From contig NZ_CP126604.1 of NCBI RefSeq assembly GCF_008364625.2, positions 4,030,001-4,094,000 of the forward strand: a stretch of 64,000 nt of DNA, in the 5' to 3' direction. Made by a program: the position numbers and the translations under genes. Below, piece after piece: positions 39,976 through 52,194 of the stretch. Source of the stretch: Enterobacter dykesii (GTDB lineage: Bacteria > Pseudomonadota > Gammaproteobacteria > Enterobacterales > Enterobacteriaceae). Below the pieces are notes generated by a model that was not told where the DNA came from, did not search any database, and worked only from the letters and a program-made list of their open reading frames with translations. Numbering within the stretch: the first letter of the stretch is position 1; the number at the start of each line of letters is the position of its first letter.

Positions 39976-39994
39976 GGGTAGCAAATTGCTACCC
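39976..39994 (-). repeat. Hairpin between mreB and mreC
   Basis: GGGTAGCA-AAT-TGCTACCC, an 8-bp stem in the 62-base gap. With little T run after it on the minus strand, it may reduce or protect rather than end the mreB message, which suits the much higher level of MreB than MreCD. Confidence 0.6.
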
Positions 39995-40006
39995 TCTCAA
40001 ACTCGA

Positions 40007-41248
<1,242 letters not shown>

Positions 41249-41332
41249 TTACAGGTCGTTCACTGGCTTTTTGCTCGACATACTCAAAGCTACAGGCGCG
41301 ATATTCTACGTGAAAACAGCGTAAACGGCAGG

Positions 41333-43273
41333 TCAAACAGAGTATCTTTGCAAATATTTTTTCACGTTGGTGTCAAGCGGTTGAGAGGCAGCAAAAAAAT
41401 CCCCCTGACCGCCCATCACGCCGCGCGCTGTTAACATCTGCCATTCGCTTCTGGAGCGCACGCCCGTGGCAAATACTTGTGTTCGCGTACCCTTGCACGC
41501 TTCTACCAGACTCTGTACCAGCAGCTGGTTTTCCGTACGCTTCTCAATATTCCTTACCAGCCCCGGATGTAGCTTTAATAACTCAACATCCAGCTCCTTG
41601 ATCCAGTTGGTGCTGACCAGCGTTAAACCTGCCTGCGTCACAGCGATACGTGCACCGAGCGCATTGATCAAACGCACCACCGGACGTAACCGGCTGATGT
41701 GTTGACCTACATCGGCCTCAGCAAGTTCAAAAATAATGTGTTTGCGTTGCGATTTTTCGCATTGCATTAACGTATCACGTAGCCAGCGCTGAAAACGTGG
41801 GCGTATTAACGACTCCACGGTGACCTGTAACGCCAGGTTTTCTTCAGGCCAGAAGGATAAAAACGGAATCAGCCGGGTAATTTGCTGGCGGTCATACTCT
41901 TCGGACAGACCAAATTGCAGCACCATCGGCAGATATTCCGCCGAGATAACCTCTTCCGAACCGTCAAAAATACGACACATCAGTTCACGGTGATGAACGT
42001 TGCCGTTTTTCATGACCGCGGGTTTTTGATAAATACGCGGTCCCCCGCGGCTGAGCATTTGCTCAATCAGCGTGCGCCAGCGCACGTTGCCGCGCCCTTT
42101 TTCCGGCAGCGAGTCATCGTAAACCGCCCATCCGTTGGCCCCCTGCAACACGGCGTTGCGGGTAGCGGCTTCCGCATGTTCCATCACCTGCTCTGTGGAT
42201 TGTCCACCACGCCAGGCGCAGATCCCCATGTGGACCATATCGTCCCTGTCGAGCATTTTGCTCTGCGGCAGCGCATCTACCGCCTTCAGCAGCTGGCTGG
42301 CGATGCTTTCGGATTCCTTCAGCGTGCGATGCGGCAACAGCACGGCAAAGTCGCTGCGGTGATAGCGGGCCAGCAGCGCGCCCGGGTAGCGCATAATAAA
42401 GGTGGAGAGCAGGTTGATCAGCGTAAAGAGGTTTTCTTCCGCGGCCCGCTGTCCCCAGGTGTCGCGCAGGAGATCGAAATCGGGCAGGCGAATCATCATC
42501 ACCACCCCGTGTGTCCCCACTTTTTCCGGATCCTCAAGCAGCGTGGCGAGCTGATTATCAAAGAAAAGACGGTTGTTAAGGCCGGTTTTATTATCCTGCG
42601 CGGCATAAGAGCGGATCAGCGTATCCATACGGCTGCGCTGGTCGCTGGCAAACTGGATTTCGGAGAGCAGGGTATCGAGCGCGCTGCTGGCGCGTGACGG
42701 CCACTCGTGGACGGAGCCACGCACCTGCGGGCCGCGTTCACCGTTCAGGATACGTACGGAGCGCATCTCCAGCAGCTCCTGACCGGAAAGCTGGCGGCGC
42801 AGCCAGCGGACCGCGAGAAAGATCAGCAGGACGATAAACGCCACCGCGACGGTGAGCGGCGCGGTGGTCATCATGGATCGGAAATAGCTGGCCATCGGAT
42901 CGAGATAGACCATACGTATGGTCATCCCCGGATTTTTGAGGGAATGCACCGTCACTTCCCGATACTGGCTCACCACGCCCGCAGGGCGATAGCTTCCCGG
43001 TCGTTCATGGCTTAAAACACGGTGCTTTCCCTGCTGAATGTCGATCTGAACAATATCAACAGGAACCATCAACTCATCAAGCTCACTGGTGAGCGCCGGT
43101 AGGGGCGTCGTCAGCAGACGCGTATCAATCACCGATGCCACAGACTGTACCCGGTTGACCAGCTTGTCCTGAATAGCGGTGTAAAAGCTCAGGGAACAGC
43201 CCAGAAGGGTGACAAAAATGGTAAGCCCCGTCAGCAGGGTGATAAAAGCTGAGAACTTCGTCGTTAATCGCAT
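41333..43273 (-). CDS. csrD: CsrD, regulator of CsrB/CsrC decay
   Basis: 646-residue membrane protein that targets the small RNAs CsrB and CsrC for RNase E decay. Two N-terminal membrane helices frame a periplasmic part (about 10-160), followed by a GGDEF domain with the degenerate motif HRSDF and an EAL domain with ELM in place of EAL, as expected for a family that neither makes nor breaks c-di-GMP. The start at 43273 gives the E. coli length. The 282-base gap to mreB should hold the mreB promoters. Confidence 0.97.
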   Translation of the reverse strand: MRLTTKFSAFITLLTGLTIFVTLLGCSLSFYTAIQDKLVNRVQSVASVIDTRLLTTPLPALTSELDELMVPVDIVQIDIQQGKHRVLSHERPGSYRPAGVVSQYREVTVHSLKNPGMTIRMVYLDPMASYFRSMMTTAPLTVAVAFIVLLIFLAVRWLRRQLSGQELLEMRSVRILNGERGPQVRGSVHEWPSRASSALDTLLSEIQFASDQRSRMDTLIRSYAAQDNKTGLNNRLFFDNQLATLLEDPEKVGTHGVVMMIRLPDFDLLRDTWGQRAAEENLFTLINLLSTFIMRYPGALLARYHRSDFAVLLPHRTLKESESIASQLLKAVDALPQSKMLDRDDMVHMGICAWRGGQSTEQVMEHAEAATRNAVLQGANGWAVYDDSLPEKGRGNVRWRTLIEQMLSRGGPRIYQKPAVMKNGNVHHRELMCRIFDGSEEVISAEYLPMVLQFGLSEEYDRQQITRLIPFLSFWPEENLALQVTVESLIRPRFQRWLRDTLMQCEKSQRKHIIFELAEADVGQHISRLRPVVRLINALGARIAVTQAGLTLVSTNWIKELDVELLKLHPGLVRNIEKRTENQLLVQSLVEACKGTRTQVFATGVRSRSEWQMLTARGVMGGQGDFFAASQPLDTNVKKYLQRYSV

Positions 43274-43456
43274 CCTTGAGATTACTCCGTGGGTTGATGG
43301 GGGTAGCGAGTAAGCGCTAACTTGCATTTCAAATGCGGCATACTACCAAATCGGGTGTATCTGGCAATTTATTGCGTTAAATCGGCACTGCTTTTCCCTG
43401 AGCGAGTATAGTCTTCAGAAATAATTTTCCAATCATATGAGTCGTGAGGACCCCGT

Positions 43457-44431
43457 ATGCAGGCTTTGATCTTAGAACAGCAGGACGGCAAAACGCTTGC
43501 CTCAGTGCAGGCGGTTGAAGAGAGTCGCCTGCCGGAAGGCGAAGTAACCGTCGACATCGACTGGTCCAGTTTAAATTATAAAGATGCGCTGGCTATTACC
43601 GGTAAGGGTAAAATCATCCGAAATTTCCCTATGGTGCCCGGTATTGATTTCGCGGGCCGGGTTCATACCAGCGAGGATCCGCGCTTCCATCCAGGCCAGC
43701 ATGTACTGCTCACCGGCTGGGGCGTGGGTGAAAATCACTGGGGCGGGCTGGCCACGCAGGCGCGCGTGAAGGGCGACTGGCTGGTGCCTGTGCCGAAAGG
43801 CATGGATGGCCGCAAGGCGATGATCGTCGGCACGGCAGGCTTTACCGCCATGCTTTGCGTGATGGCGCTGGAAGATGCGGGTATCCGCCCTGAGACAGGG
43901 GAAATTGTCGTCACCGGCGCCAGCGGCGGCGTGGGCAGCACGGCCGTCACGCTGCTCCACAAGCTGGGCTATCAGGTCGCTGCGGTTTCCGGCCGGGAAA
44001 GCACCCATGACTATCTGCGCCAGCTTGGCGCCAGCCGCATTCTCAGCCGCGACGAATTTGCCGAAACCCGTCCGCTGGAAAAACAGGTTTGGGCAGGGGC
44101 GGTGGATACCGTCGGTGATAAGGTGCTGGCAAAAGTTCTGGCGCAGATGAACTACGGCGGCTGCGTGGCAGCCTGCGGTCTGGCGGGCGGATTTGCCCTG
44201 CCAACCACCGTGATGCCATTTATTCTGCGTAACGTACGCCTGCAGGGCGTGGATTCCGTGATGACCCCGCCGGCCCGTCGTCATCAAGCCTGGGAACGGC
44301 TGGTGCGCGATCTGCCGGAATCTTTCTATACCCAGAGCGCAACGGAGATAACCCTCAGCCAGGCGCCGGAATACGCCAGTAAGATCATGGACAACCAGTT
44401 CCACGGCCGTGCGCTGGTGAAAATCGCCTAA
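43457..44431 (+). CDS. acuI: Acrylyl-CoA reductase (NADPH) AcuI
   Basis: 324-residue zinc-free medium-chain reductase (E. coli YhdH) that reduces toxic acrylyl-CoA to propionyl-CoA. The NADPH site is VTGASGGVGSTAV, and the family pattern YKDALAITGKGKI is seen. It is divergent from csrD; the 183 bases between them hold both promoters. Confidence 0.96.
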   Translation: MQALILEQQDGKTLASVQAVEESRLPEGEVTVDIDWSSLNYKDALAITGKGKIIRNFPMVPGIDFAGRVHTSEDPRFHPGQHVLLTGWGVGENHWGGLATQARVKGDWLVPVPKGMDGRKAMIVGTAGFTAMLCVMALEDAGIRPETGEIVVTGASGGVGSTAVTLLHKLGYQVAAVSGRESTHDYLRQLGASRILSRDEFAETRPLEKQVWAGAVDTVGDKVLAKVLAQMNYGGCVAACGLAGGFALPTTVMPFILRNVRLQGVDSVMTPPARRHQAWERLVRDLPESFYTQSATEITLSQAPEYASKIMDNQFHGRALVKIA

Positions 44432-44508
44432 TCTTCAAATTTTCGTGACATATTCGCGCGAATCCCTCTCCTCCGTCATGCTTAGAAAAACGCATGACGG
44501 AGGATGCC

Positions 44509-45510
44509 ATGAAAAACCGAAAACTGACGGAAGCCGACGTAACGTCTGAGTCTGTCTTTATGTTACAGCGCCGCCAGATCCTGAAAATGCTTGGCATCAG
44601 CGCCACAGCCCTGACGCTCTCTCCGGCGGCACACGCCGACCTGCTCGACTGGTTTAAAGGCAACGATCGGCCAAAGGCCCCATCCGGCGCCCCGCTCACC
44701 TTTACGAAACCGGCCGAATGGCAAAACAAGCTGACGCTCACGCCGGAAGATAAAGTCACAGGCTACAACAACTTCTACGAATTTGGTCTCGATAAGGCCG
44801 ATCCTGCCGCCAACGCGGGGAGCCTCAAAACCGATCCCTGGACGCTGAAAATTGATGGCGAAGTGGCAAAACCGCTGACGCTGGACCATCACGATCTCAC
44901 CACCCGTTTCCCGCTCGAAGAGCGTATCTATCGCATGCGCTGCGTGGAAGCATGGTCGATGGTGGTGCCCTGGGTCGGCTTCCCGCTGCATAAACTGCTG
45001 GCGATGGTTGAGCCCACCAGCAACGCAAAATATGTCGCTTTCCAGACGCGCTATGCGCCGGACGAGATGCCCGGGCAAAAAGATCGGTTTATCGGCGGCG
45101 GGCTTGAGTATCCGTATGTGGAAGGGCTACGTCTCGACGAAGCGATGCACCCCCTCACCCTGCTGACCGTCGGCGTTTATGGCAAAGCGCTTCCGCCGCA
45201 GAACGGCGCGCCCATCCGTTTAACCGTACCGTGGAAATATGGCTTCAAAGGGATTAAATCTATCGTCAGCATTAAGCTTACCCGCGAACGTCCGCCAACC
45301 ACGTGGAATCTGGCGGCCCCGGACGAATACGGCTTCTTCGCCAACGTGAACCCGCACGTGGATCATCCGCGCTGGTCGCAGGCAACCGAGCGGTTTATCG
45401 GTTCCGGCGGTGCGCTGGACGTGAAGCGGCAGCCGACGCTGCTGTTTAACGGCTATGCGGATGAAGTGGCCTCGCTTTACCGTGGTCTCAACTTACGGGA
45501 GAACTTCTGA
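44509..45510 (+). CDS. msrP: Protein-methionine-sulfoxide reductase catalytic subunit MsrP
   Basis: 333-residue periplasmic molybdoenzyme that repairs oxidised methionines in envelope proteins (E. coli YedY). A Tat signal is visible ([19 protein letters not shown], cut after AHA near residue 44). The molybdenum-binding cysteine is Cys145 in YRMRCVEAW. The ATG at 44509 has GGAGG 5 bases upstream. msrQ follows directly. In K-12 the pair sits elsewhere, next to an HOCl-responsive two-component system, not between acuI and aroQ. Confidence 0.97.
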   Translation: MKNRKLTEADVTSESVFMLQRRQILKMLGISATALTLSPAAHADLLDWFKGNDRPKAPSGAPLTFTKPAEWQNKLTLTPEDKVTGYNNFYEFGLDKADPAANAGSLKTDPWTLKIDGEVAKPLTLDHHDLTTRFPLEERIYRMRCVEAWSMVVPWVGFPLHKLLAMVEPTSNAKYVAFQTRYAPDEMPGQKDRFIGGGLEYPYVEGLRLDEAMHPLTLLTVGVYGKALPPQNGAPIRLTVPWKYGFKGIKSIVSIKLTRERPPTTWNLAAPDEYGFFANVNPHVDHPRWSQATERFIGSGGALDVKRQPTLLFNGYADEVASLYRGLNLRENF

Positions 45511-46110
45511 GTGCGTTTAACGGCAAAACAGATTACCTGGCTGAAAGTGCTGCTGCATCTGGCCGGGCTACTTCCTTTTATATGGCTGTTCTGGGCCGCC
45601 AGCCAGGGGCTTTTTAGCGCAGATCCGGCAAAGGATATCCAGCATTTTACCGGTCGGATGGCTCTGAAATTTTTGCTGGCCACCTTGCTCGTCTCGCCGC
45701 TGGCGCGCTACGCTAAACAGCCATTATTGATACGCACTCGTCGGCTGTTAGGGCTATGGTGTTTTGCCTGGGCGACGCTGCACCTCACCAGCTACGCCCT
45801 GCTGGAACTGGGAATTAACAATCTGGCACTGCTTGGCCGCGAACTGGTGACACGTCCTTATCTGACGCTAGGTATCGTGAGCTGGGTGGTTTTACTGGCG
45901 TTAGCGCTGACATCCACGCAATATGCGCAGCGAAAACTGGGCAGGCGCTGGCAGCTTCTGCACAACTTCGTCTATCTTGTCGCGATCCTCGCTCCCATTC
46001 ATTACCTGTGGTCGGTGAAGATCCTCTCGCCACAGCCGATCCTTTATGCACTAGCGGCCGTGGCGCTTTTAGCATGGCGTTACAAGAAGTTCCGCCAGTG
46101 GTTGCGATAG
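45511..46110 (+). CDS. msrQ: Heme-binding subunit MsrQ
   Basis: 199-residue inner-membrane b-type cytochrome (E. coli YedZ) that passes electrons from the respiratory chain or flavin reductase to MsrP. About six membrane helices with conserved heme histidines ([34 protein letters not shown]). Its GTG start abuts the msrP stop codon, so the two are co-translated. Confidence 0.96.
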   Translation: MRLTAKQITWLKVLLHLAGLLPFIWLFWAASQGLFSADPAKDIQHFTGRMALKFLLATLLVSPLARYAKQPLLIRTRRLLGLWCFAWATLHLTSYALLELGINNLALLGRELVTRPYLTLGIVSWVVLLALALTSTQYAQRKLGRRWQLLHNFVYLVAILAPIHYLWSVKILSPQPILYALAAVALLAWRYKKFRQWLR

Positions 46111-46228
46111 TTCGCGAAACTGTGCGTTTTCCCGCAGATTACCGGTCAACCGCAAATCTTTTTCGGATAGCGGTTGATAATCTTCCCTGATAAGACCAGT
46201 ATTTAGCTGCTAAATGCTACGAAATCGT

Positions 46229-46234
46229 TATAAT
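46229..46234 (+). promoter_or_regulatory. Likely -10 box ahead of aroQ-accBC
   Basis: A perfect TATAAT about 110 bases before the aroQ start, in the 234-base gap after msrQ. No strong -35 lies at 17 bases. It probably drives aroQ and accBC. Confidence 0.45.
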
Positions 46235-46344
46235 GTGCGACCTTGGTTCGCCTGACAGCGGTTTTAAGCCTCTGAAAAGGTGACATTTGCGTTTCGAAGG
46301 TATATTTTGTTTTTTACCCGAAAATCGCAGGAGATAGCGGCATT

Positions 46345-46797
46345 ATGACTGATAAGTTCCATATCTTAGTTTTGAACGGACCGAACCTGAACATGCTCGG
46401 CACCCGTGAGCCAGAGAAGTACGGCACGCTAACATTGAGTGAAATTGTTAACCGTCTGGGAACGGAAGCAGCGTCACTGAATGTGGATTTGGATCATTTT
46501 CAGTCGAATGCGGAGTACGCACTCATCGACCGTATTCATCAGGCTAAAGACAATATGGACTATATCCTGATCAATCCGGCCGCGTTTACGCACACCAGTG
46601 TTGCTATCCGCGACGCACTGCTCGCGGTGGGTATCCCGTTTATCGAGATCCACCTGAGTAATGTGCACGCCCGAGAGCCGTTCCGTCACCATTCGTATCT
46701 GTCGGATATCGCTGCTGGCGTTATCTGTGGACTGGGCGCAGACGGCTATTCATACGCTTTACAGACAGCGGTAAAACGCTTGTCACAATCACACTAA
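46345..46797 (+). CDS. aroQ: 3-Dehydroquinate dehydratase, type II
   Basis: 150-residue shikimate-pathway enzyme that converts 3-dehydroquinate to 3-dehydroshikimate. Type II signature [18 protein letters not shown] with the catalytic tyrosine, plus HLSNVHARE and FRHHSYLS with the catalytic histidine. K-12 itself uses type I AroD, and the gene at this site is also absent or annotated differently in some strains; its presence here is clear. accB follows after 21 bases. Confidence 0.97.
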   Translation: MTDKFHILVLNGPNLNMLGTREPEKYGTLTLSEIVNRLGTEAASLNVDLDHFQSNAEYALIDRIHQAKDNMDYILINPAAFTHTSVAIRDALLAVGIPFIEIHLSNVHAREPFRHHSYLSDIAAGVICGLGADGYSYALQTAVKRLSQSH

Positions 46798-46818
46798 ACA
46801 AGAGTACGGAACCCACTC

Positions 46819-47280
46819 ATGGATATTCGTAAGATTAAAAAACTGATCGAGCTGGTTGAAGAATCAGGCATCTCCGAACTGGAAATTTCTGAAGGCGAAG
46901 AGTCTGTACGCATCAGCCGTGCAGCCCCAGCCGCTAGCTTCCCGGTAATGCAGCAAGCTTATGCTGCGCCAGTGCAGCAGCCTGCGCTCTCCGCAGCCGT
47001 TGCGCCAGCAGCTGAAGCCGCACCTGCCGCTGCAGCAGAAATCAGTGGTCACATCGTACGTTCCCCAATGGTTGGTACTTTCTACCGCACCCCGAGCCCG
47101 GACGCGAAGGCGTTCATCGAAGTGGGTCAGAAAGTCAACGTAGGCGATACCCTGTGCATCGTTGAAGCGATGAAAATGATGAACCAGATCGAAGCAGACA
47201 AATCAGGTACTGTGAAAGCGATTCTGGTCGAAAGTGGTCAGCCGGTTGAATTTGACGAGCCGCTGGTCGTCATCGAGTAA
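46819..47280 (+). CDS. accB: Biotin carboxyl carrier protein of acetyl-CoA carboxylase
   Basis: 153-residue carrier for the carboxyl group in the first step of fatty acid synthesis. N-terminal dimerisation segment, an Ala/Pro-rich linker (about 40-75) and the biotinyl domain with the attachment lysine Lys119 in EAMKMM. E. coli AccB has 156 residues; the linker accounts for the difference. In E. coli AccB represses its own operon. Confidence 0.99.
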
Positions 47281-47290
47281 CGAGGCGTAC

Positions 47291-48640
47291 ATGCTGGATA
47301 AAATTGTTATCGCCAACCGCGGCGAGATCGCACTGCGTATTCTTCGTGCCTGTAAAGAACTGGGCATCAAGACCGTCGCTGTGCACTCAAGCGCGGATCG
47401 CGATTTAAAACACGTATTGCTGGCGGATGAGACGGTCTGTATTGGCCCGGCTCCGTCCGTAAAAAGCTATCTGAACATCCCGGCTATCATCAGCGCCGCT
47501 GAAATCACCGGCGCGGTGGCAATTCATCCGGGTTACGGCTTCCTCTCTGAGAACGCCAACTTTGCTGAGCAGGTGGAACGCTCTGGCTTCATTTTCATCG
47601 GCCCGAAAGCCGACACTATCCGCCTGATGGGCGACAAAGTGTCTGCAATCACCGCGATGAAAAAAGCCGGTGTTCCAACCGTGCCAGGCTCTGACGGCCC
47701 TCTGACCGACGACATGGATGCTAACCGTGCTCATGCTAAACGCATTGGCTACCCGGTTATCATCAAGGCGTCCGGCGGCGGCGGCGGTCGCGGTATGCGC
47801 GTTGTGCGTAGCGATGCTGAACTGGCGCAGTCCATCTCCATGACCAAAGCAGAAGCGAAAGCCGCTTTCAGCAATGACATGGTGTACATGGAAAAATACC
47901 TGGAAAACCCACGCCACATCGAAATTCAGGTGCTGGCTGACGGTCAGGGTAACGCGATCTATCTGGCAGAACGTGACTGCTCCATGCAGCGTCGTCACCA
48001 GAAAGTGGTCGAAGAAGCACCAGCACCGGGCATTACCCCGGAACTGCGTCGCTACATCGGCGAGCGTTGCTCCAAAGCGTGTGTCGATATCGGCTATCGC
48101 GGTGCAGGTACCTTTGAGTTCCTGTTCGAGAACGGCGAGTTCTATTTCATCGAAATGAACACCCGTATTCAGGTTGAACACCCGGTTACCGAAATGATCA
48201 CCGGCGTTGACCTGATCAAAGAACAGCTGCGTATCGCTGCAGGCCAGCCGCTGTCCATCAAGCAGGAAGAAGTTGTGGTGAAAGGCCATGCGGTAGAGTG
48301 CCGTATCAACGCCGAAGACCCGAACACCTTCCTGCCAAGCCCGGGTAAAATCACGCGTTTCCACGCGCCGGGTGGCTTTGGTGTGCGCTGGGAGTCTCAT
48401 ATCTACGCCGGTTACACCGTACCGCCGTACTATGACTCAATGATCGGCAAGCTTATCTGCTACGGCGAAAACCGTGACGTGGCGATTGCCCGCATGAAAA
48501 ACGCCCTGCAGGAACTGATCATCGACGGTATCAAAACCAACGTAGATCTGCAGATGCGCATCATGAGCGATGAGCACTTCCAGAATGGTGGAACTAATAT
48601 CCACTATCTGGAGAAAAAACTCGGTCTGAACGAGAAGTAA
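47291..48640 (+). CDS. accC: Biotin carboxylase subunit of acetyl-CoA carboxylase
   Basis: 449-residue ATP-grasp enzyme that carboxylates the biotin on AccB. Glycine-rich ATP loop [14 protein letters not shown], catalytic region [14 protein letters not shown]. The ATG at 47291 matches the E. coli start ([14 protein letters not shown]), 10 bases after accB. A strong terminator follows. Confidence 0.99.
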   Translation: MLDKIVIANRGEIALRILRACKELGIKTVAVHSSADRDLKHVLLADETVCIGPAPSVKSYLNIPAIISAAEITGAVAIHPGYGFLSENANFAEQVERSGFIFIGPKADTIRLMGDKVSAITAMKKAGVPTVPGSDGPLTDDMDANRAHAKRIGYPVIIKASGGGGGRGMRVVRSDAELAQSISMTKAEAKAAFSNDMVYMEKYLENPRHIEIQVLADGQGNAIYLAERDCSMQRRHQKVVEEAPAPGITPELRRYIGERCSKACVDIGYRGAGTFEFLFENGEFYFIEMNTRIQVEHPVTEMITGVDLIKEQLRIAAGQPLSIKQEEVVVKGHAVECRINAEDPNTFLPSPGKITRFHAPGGFGVRWESHIYAGYTVPPYYDSMIGKLICYGENRDVAIARMKNALQELIIDGIKTNVDLQMRIMSDEHFQNGGTNIHYLEKKLGLNEK

Positions 48641-48655
48641 GAGACCTGTGTTGCT

Positions 48656-48686
48656 AAAAGGCCGGATAATCCGGCCTTTTTTATTT
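48656..48686 (+). terminator. Terminator after accBC
   Basis: AAGGCCGGA-TAA-TCCGGCCTT (48658-48678), a 9-bp stem with flanking A and T6 runs, 17 bases past the accC stop. Confidence 0.9.
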
Positions 48687-48748
48687 CTGGGGATCGCCAG
48701 GCCCCATCATGTACAATCCCCGCTTTCTTCATCCACAAGGGACAAAAA

Positions 48749-48991
48749 ATGGACAAACGTTTTGTTCAGGCCCATAAAGAAGCGCGCTGGGCGCTGTGGC
48801 TGACCCTTCTCTATCTCGCTGCATGGTTAGTAACTGCTTACGTACCTGACTCCGCTATTGGCATAACCGGCCTGCCGCACTGGTTCGAAATGGCGTGTTT
48901 GCTGGTACCGCTGGTCTTCATCCTGCTGTGCTGGGCAATGGTGAAATTCATCTATCGCGATATTCCGCTGGAGGACGATGATGCAGCTTGA
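48749..48991 (+). CDS. yhdT: YhdT, small inner-membrane protein (DUF997)
   Basis: 80-residue protein with two membrane helices (about 17-36 and 50-70). It overlaps the panF start by 11 bases and is found with panF across enterobacteria, which suggests a part in pantothenate uptake, though none is proven. Confidence 0.94.
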   Translation: MDKRFVQAHKEARWALWLTLLYLAAWLVTAYVPDSAIGITGLPHWFEMACLLVPLVFILLCWAMVKFIYRDIPLEDDDAA

Positions 48992-50432
48992 GGTCATTCT
49001 GCCGCTTATCGCTTACCTGTTAGTGGTGTTTGGTTTATCCGTTTACGCCATGCGTAAAAGAACGACGGGCACCTTCCTGAACGAGTATTTTTTGGGTAGC
49101 CGTTCGATGGGCGGCGTCGTGCTGGCCATGACGCTGACCGCGACCTACATCAGCGCCAGCTCGTTTATCGGCGGACCCGGCGCAGCCTATAAATACGGGT
49201 TAGGCTGGGTGCTGCTGGCGATGATCCAGCTTCCAGCCGTCTGGCTCTCGCTGGGCATACTGGGTAAAAAATTTGCCATTCTGGCGCGCCGTTATAATGC
49301 CGTGACGCTCAACGATATGCTGTTTGCTCGCTATCAGAGCCGTTTACTGGTGTGGCTGGCCAGCTTAAGCCTGCTGGTGGCCTTTATTGGCGCAATGACG
49401 GTGCAGTTTATCGGTGGAGCGCGCCTGCTGGAAACGGCTGCCGGGATCCCCTACGAGACAGGCCTGATTATCTTCGGCGTCAGCATTGCGCTCTACACCG
49501 CGTTTGGCGGATTCCGCGCCAGCGTGCTGAACGATACGATGCAGGGTTTGGTAATGCTTGTTGGCACTCTTGTCCTGCTGGTCGGCATCGTCCACGCCGC
49601 GGGCGGCCTGAGCCATGCGGTTGAAACGCTCGAGGCGATCGATCCAAAACTGGTTTCGCCGCAGGGCGCGGATGACATCCTTTCGCCAACCTTTATGACC
49701 TCGTTCTGGGTGTTGGTGTGCTTTGGGGTGATTGGCCTGCCGCATACCGCCGTGCGCTGTATCTCTTACAAAGACAGCAAAGCCGTGCACAGAGGTATCA
49801 TTATCGGCACTATCGTTGTCGCAATCCTGATGTTTGGTATGCACCTGGCGGGCGCGTTAGGTCGGGCAGTTATTCCTGACCTTACCGTACCCGATCTGGT
49901 TATCCCAACCCTGATGGTTAAAGTGCTGCCGCCATTTGCCGCCGGGATCTTCCTCGCCGCACCGATGGCCGCCATTATGTCGACAATCAACGCTCAGCTG
50001 CTGCAAAGTTCCGCTACGATCATCAAAGATCTCTATCTGAACCTGCGTCCTGAGCAGGTAGAGAATGAACGACGCCTGAAGCGCATGTCGGCCGTTATTA
50101 CTCTGGCGTTAGGGGCATTGCTACTGTTAGCCGCGTGGCGCCCGCCGGAGATGATCATCTGGCTGAACCTGCTGGCATTTGGTGGGCTTGAAGCGGTATT
50201 CCTGTGGCCGCTGGTGTTAGGGCTCTACTGGGAGCGCGCGAATGCCGCCGGTGCGCTGAGCGCGATGATTGTCGGCGGCGTGCTTTACGCCGTCCTCGCA
50301 ACGTTTAAGATTCAGTACCTGGGCTTCCATCCGATTGTGCCTTCGTTACTGCTAAGTTTACTGGCGTTTGTGGTGGGTAACCGTTTCGGTCAGCCCGTCC
50401 CACAGCCCGCTATGATTTCTACTGATAAATAA
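48981..50432 (+). CDS. panF: Sodium/pantothenate symporter PanF
   Basis: 483-residue transporter of the SSS family that takes up pantothenate, the coenzyme A precursor. About 12-13 membrane helices; the family motif [18 protein letters not shown] is present. The ATG at 48981 gives the E. coli N-terminus (MQLEVILPL); an ATG one codon earlier is equally possible. Translation is coupled to yhdT by overlap. prmA follows after 11 bases. Confidence 0.97.
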   Translation: MQLEVILPLIAYLLVVFGLSVYAMRKRTTGTFLNEYFLGSRSMGGVVLAMTLTATYISASSFIGGPGAAYKYGLGWVLLAMIQLPAVWLSLGILGKKFAILARRYNAVTLNDMLFARYQSRLLVWLASLSLLVAFIGAMTVQFIGGARLLETAAGIPYETGLIIFGVSIALYTAFGGFRASVLNDTMQGLVMLVGTLVLLVGIVHAAGGLSHAVETLEAIDPKLVSPQGADDILSPTFMTSFWVLVCFGVIGLPHTAVRCISYKDSKAVHRGIIIGTIVVAILMFGMHLAGALGRAVIPDLTVPDLVIPTLMVKVLPPFAAGIFLAAPMAAIMSTINAQLLQSSATIIKDLYLNLRPEQVENERRLKRMSAVITLALGALLLLAAWRPPEMIIWLNLLAFGGLEAVFLWPLVLGLYWERANAAGALSAMIVGGVLYAVLATFKIQYLGFHPIVPSLLLSLLAFVVGNRFGQPVPQPAMISTDK

Positions 50433-50443
50433 AGAGTTTTGCC

Positions 50444-51325
50444 ATGCCGTGGATCCAACTAAAACTGAATACAACCGGCGCTAACGCCGAAGAGCTGAGC
50501 GATGCGCTGATGGAGGCCGGTTCGGTCTCTATCACCTTCCAGGACACGCATGATACGCCGGTCTTTGAGCCGCTGCCGGGCGAAACCCGCCTGTGGGGTG
50601 ATACCGACGTTATTGGCCTGTTTGATGCCGAAACCGACATGAAAGAGGTTGTCGCGATTCTGGAGAATCATCCTCTGCTGGGCGCGGGTTTCGTGCATAA
50701 AATCGAACAGCTGGAAGATAAAGACTGGGAACGCGAGTGGATGGATAACTTCCACCCGATGCAGTTCGGCAAACGTCTGTGGATCTGCCCGAGCTGGCGC
50801 GACGTCCCTGATGAAAGCGCAGTCAACGTGATGCTCGATCCGGGTCTGGCGTTTGGTACCGGCACTCACCCAACCACGTCTCTGTGCCTGCAGTGGCTGG
50901 ATGGTCTGGATCTGGACGGTAAGACAGTGATCGACTTCGGCTGTGGATCCGGGATCCTCGCGATTGCAGCCCTGAAGCTGGGCGCGGCAAAAGCCATCGG
51001 GATCGATATCGATCCGCAGGCGATTCAGGCCAGTCGCGATAATGCCGAGCGTAACGGCGTCTCCGATCGTCTGGAGCTGTATCTGCCGGATGCAAAGCCA
51101 GACGCCATGAAAGCCGATGTGGTGGTCGCTAACATTCTGGCGGGCCCGCTGCGCGAACTGGCCCCGTTAATCAGCGTGCTGCCCGTTGAGGGCGGTCTGC
51201 TGGGGCTTTCCGGTATCCTGGCGAGCCAGGCCGACAGCGTGTGTGAAGCCTACGCCGATCTCTTTGCTCTCGACCCGGTGGTGGAAAAAGAAGAGTGGTG
51301 CCGCATCACCGGCCGTAAAAAATAA
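50444..51325 (+). CDS. prmA: Ribosomal protein L11 methyltransferase PrmA
   Basis: 293-residue SAM-dependent enzyme that trimethylates L11 at several amino groups. An N-terminal L11-recognition domain (about 1-55), a linker helix, then the methyltransferase domain with the SAM motif DFGCGSGIL and the NPPF-like NILAGPL. Third gene of yhdT-panF-prmA. Confidence 0.98.
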   Translation: MPWIQLKLNTTGANAEELSDALMEAGSVSITFQDTHDTPVFEPLPGETRLWGDTDVIGLFDAETDMKEVVAILENHPLLGAGFVHKIEQLEDKDWEREWMDNFHPMQFGKRLWICPSWRDVPDESAVNVMLDPGLAFGTGTHPTTSLCLQWLDGLDLDGKTVIDFGCGSGILAIAALKLGAAKAIGIDIDPQAIQASRDNAERNGVSDRLELYLPDAKPDAMKADVVVANILAGPLRELAPLISVLPVEGGLLGLSGILASQADSVCEAYADLFALDPVVEKEEWCRITGRKK

Positions 51326-51331
51326 GAATCT

Positions 51332-51360
51332 GGCGTGGTCATCTGACCACGCCTCTCCCC
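51332..51360 (+). terminator. Hairpin terminator after prmA
   Basis: GGCGTGGTC-ATCT-GACCACGCC right after the prmA stop; the following tract is TCTCCCC, so it is only moderately typical. Confidence 0.6.
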
Positions 51361-51450
51361 CTCTGATAATCCTCTCTCCCCCGGTCATTCTTCGGTAAAA
51401 TAACCCTACAAATCATGTTGATTTGTATTACAAAAATTCACCGGAAGAAT

Positions 51451-52194
51451 ATGATGACACACGTTACAGGCAAGGCAGCGCTGCTGGCGCTGAGCATGAT
51501 CTCGGCTTCAGCATTCGCATCACACTGGAGCTACGAAGGGGAAGGTTCACCGGAACACTGGAGTGAGCTGGACGGGGCATACAAGACCTGTCAAAGCGGA
51601 ATGAACCAGTCTCCCATTAATATTGATTCCACCACTAACGCCCATCTCTCCCCGCTACAAACCCACTACGTTGATGGCCCTGTTACGCTGACAAACAATG
51701 GCCATACCATTCAGGCAAGTGAACAGGCGAACACCCGAGATACCCTTACTCTTGATAAGCAAACCTGGACGTTACAGCAGTTCCATTTCCACGCGCCGAG
51801 CGAAAACACCGTGCATGGCAAGAGGTACGCGATGGAAATGCATCTGGTTCATAAAAATGCCGGCGGGGAACTGACGGTGGTGGCGGTCATGTTTGATAAA
51901 GGGGCCGTAAACCCGGAGCTTGAAAAGCTATGGCGCGTTATGCCTCAGCAGGCCGAGCAGAACGTCTCCATCAAACAGGATCTCAACCTGAACAAACTGC
52001 TGCCGAAAGATAAAACGTACTGGCGCTTTAGCGGTTCACTGACCACTCCACCGTGTTCAGAAGGCGTCACCTGGATTGTGCTTAAACAGCCCCTGACGGT
52101 TTCTGCAGAACAACTTGCCAGATTCACCCAGACGATGCATCACGATAATAACCGTCCGGTACAGTCGCTGCATGGGCGCGTCGTGGTCGAATAA
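51451..52194 (+). CDS. cah: Alpha-class carbonic anhydrase, periplasmic
   Basis: 247-residue zinc enzyme that interconverts CO2 and bicarbonate. A signal peptide ends near residue 22 (SASAFASHW). The zinc histidines are in QFHFHAPSE and MEMHLVHK, and the substrate pocket motif is SLTTPPCSEGV, so it looks active. Two adjacent ATGs (51451, 51454) follow a GGAAG site; I list the first. K-12 lacks this gene between prmA and dusB; Klebsiella and relatives carry similar cah genes. Confidence 0.93.
   Translation: MMTHVTGKAALLALSMISASAFASHWSYEGEGSPEHWSELDGAYKTCQSGMNQSPINIDSTTNAHLSPLQTHYVDGPVTLTNNGHTIQASEQANTRDTLTLDKQTWTLQQFHFHAPSENTVHGKRYAMEMHLVHKNAGGELTVVAVMFDKGAVNPELEKLWRVMPQQAEQNVSIKQDLNLNKLLPKDKTYWRFSGSLTTPPCSEGVTWIVLKQPLTVSAEQLARFTQTMHHDNNRPVQSLHGRVVVE

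Noticed and set aside
41333..43273. csrD as an active diguanylate cyclase/phosphodiesterase
   Set aside because: The GGDEF motif is HRSDF and the EAL motif is ELM, matching the inactive CsrD family.
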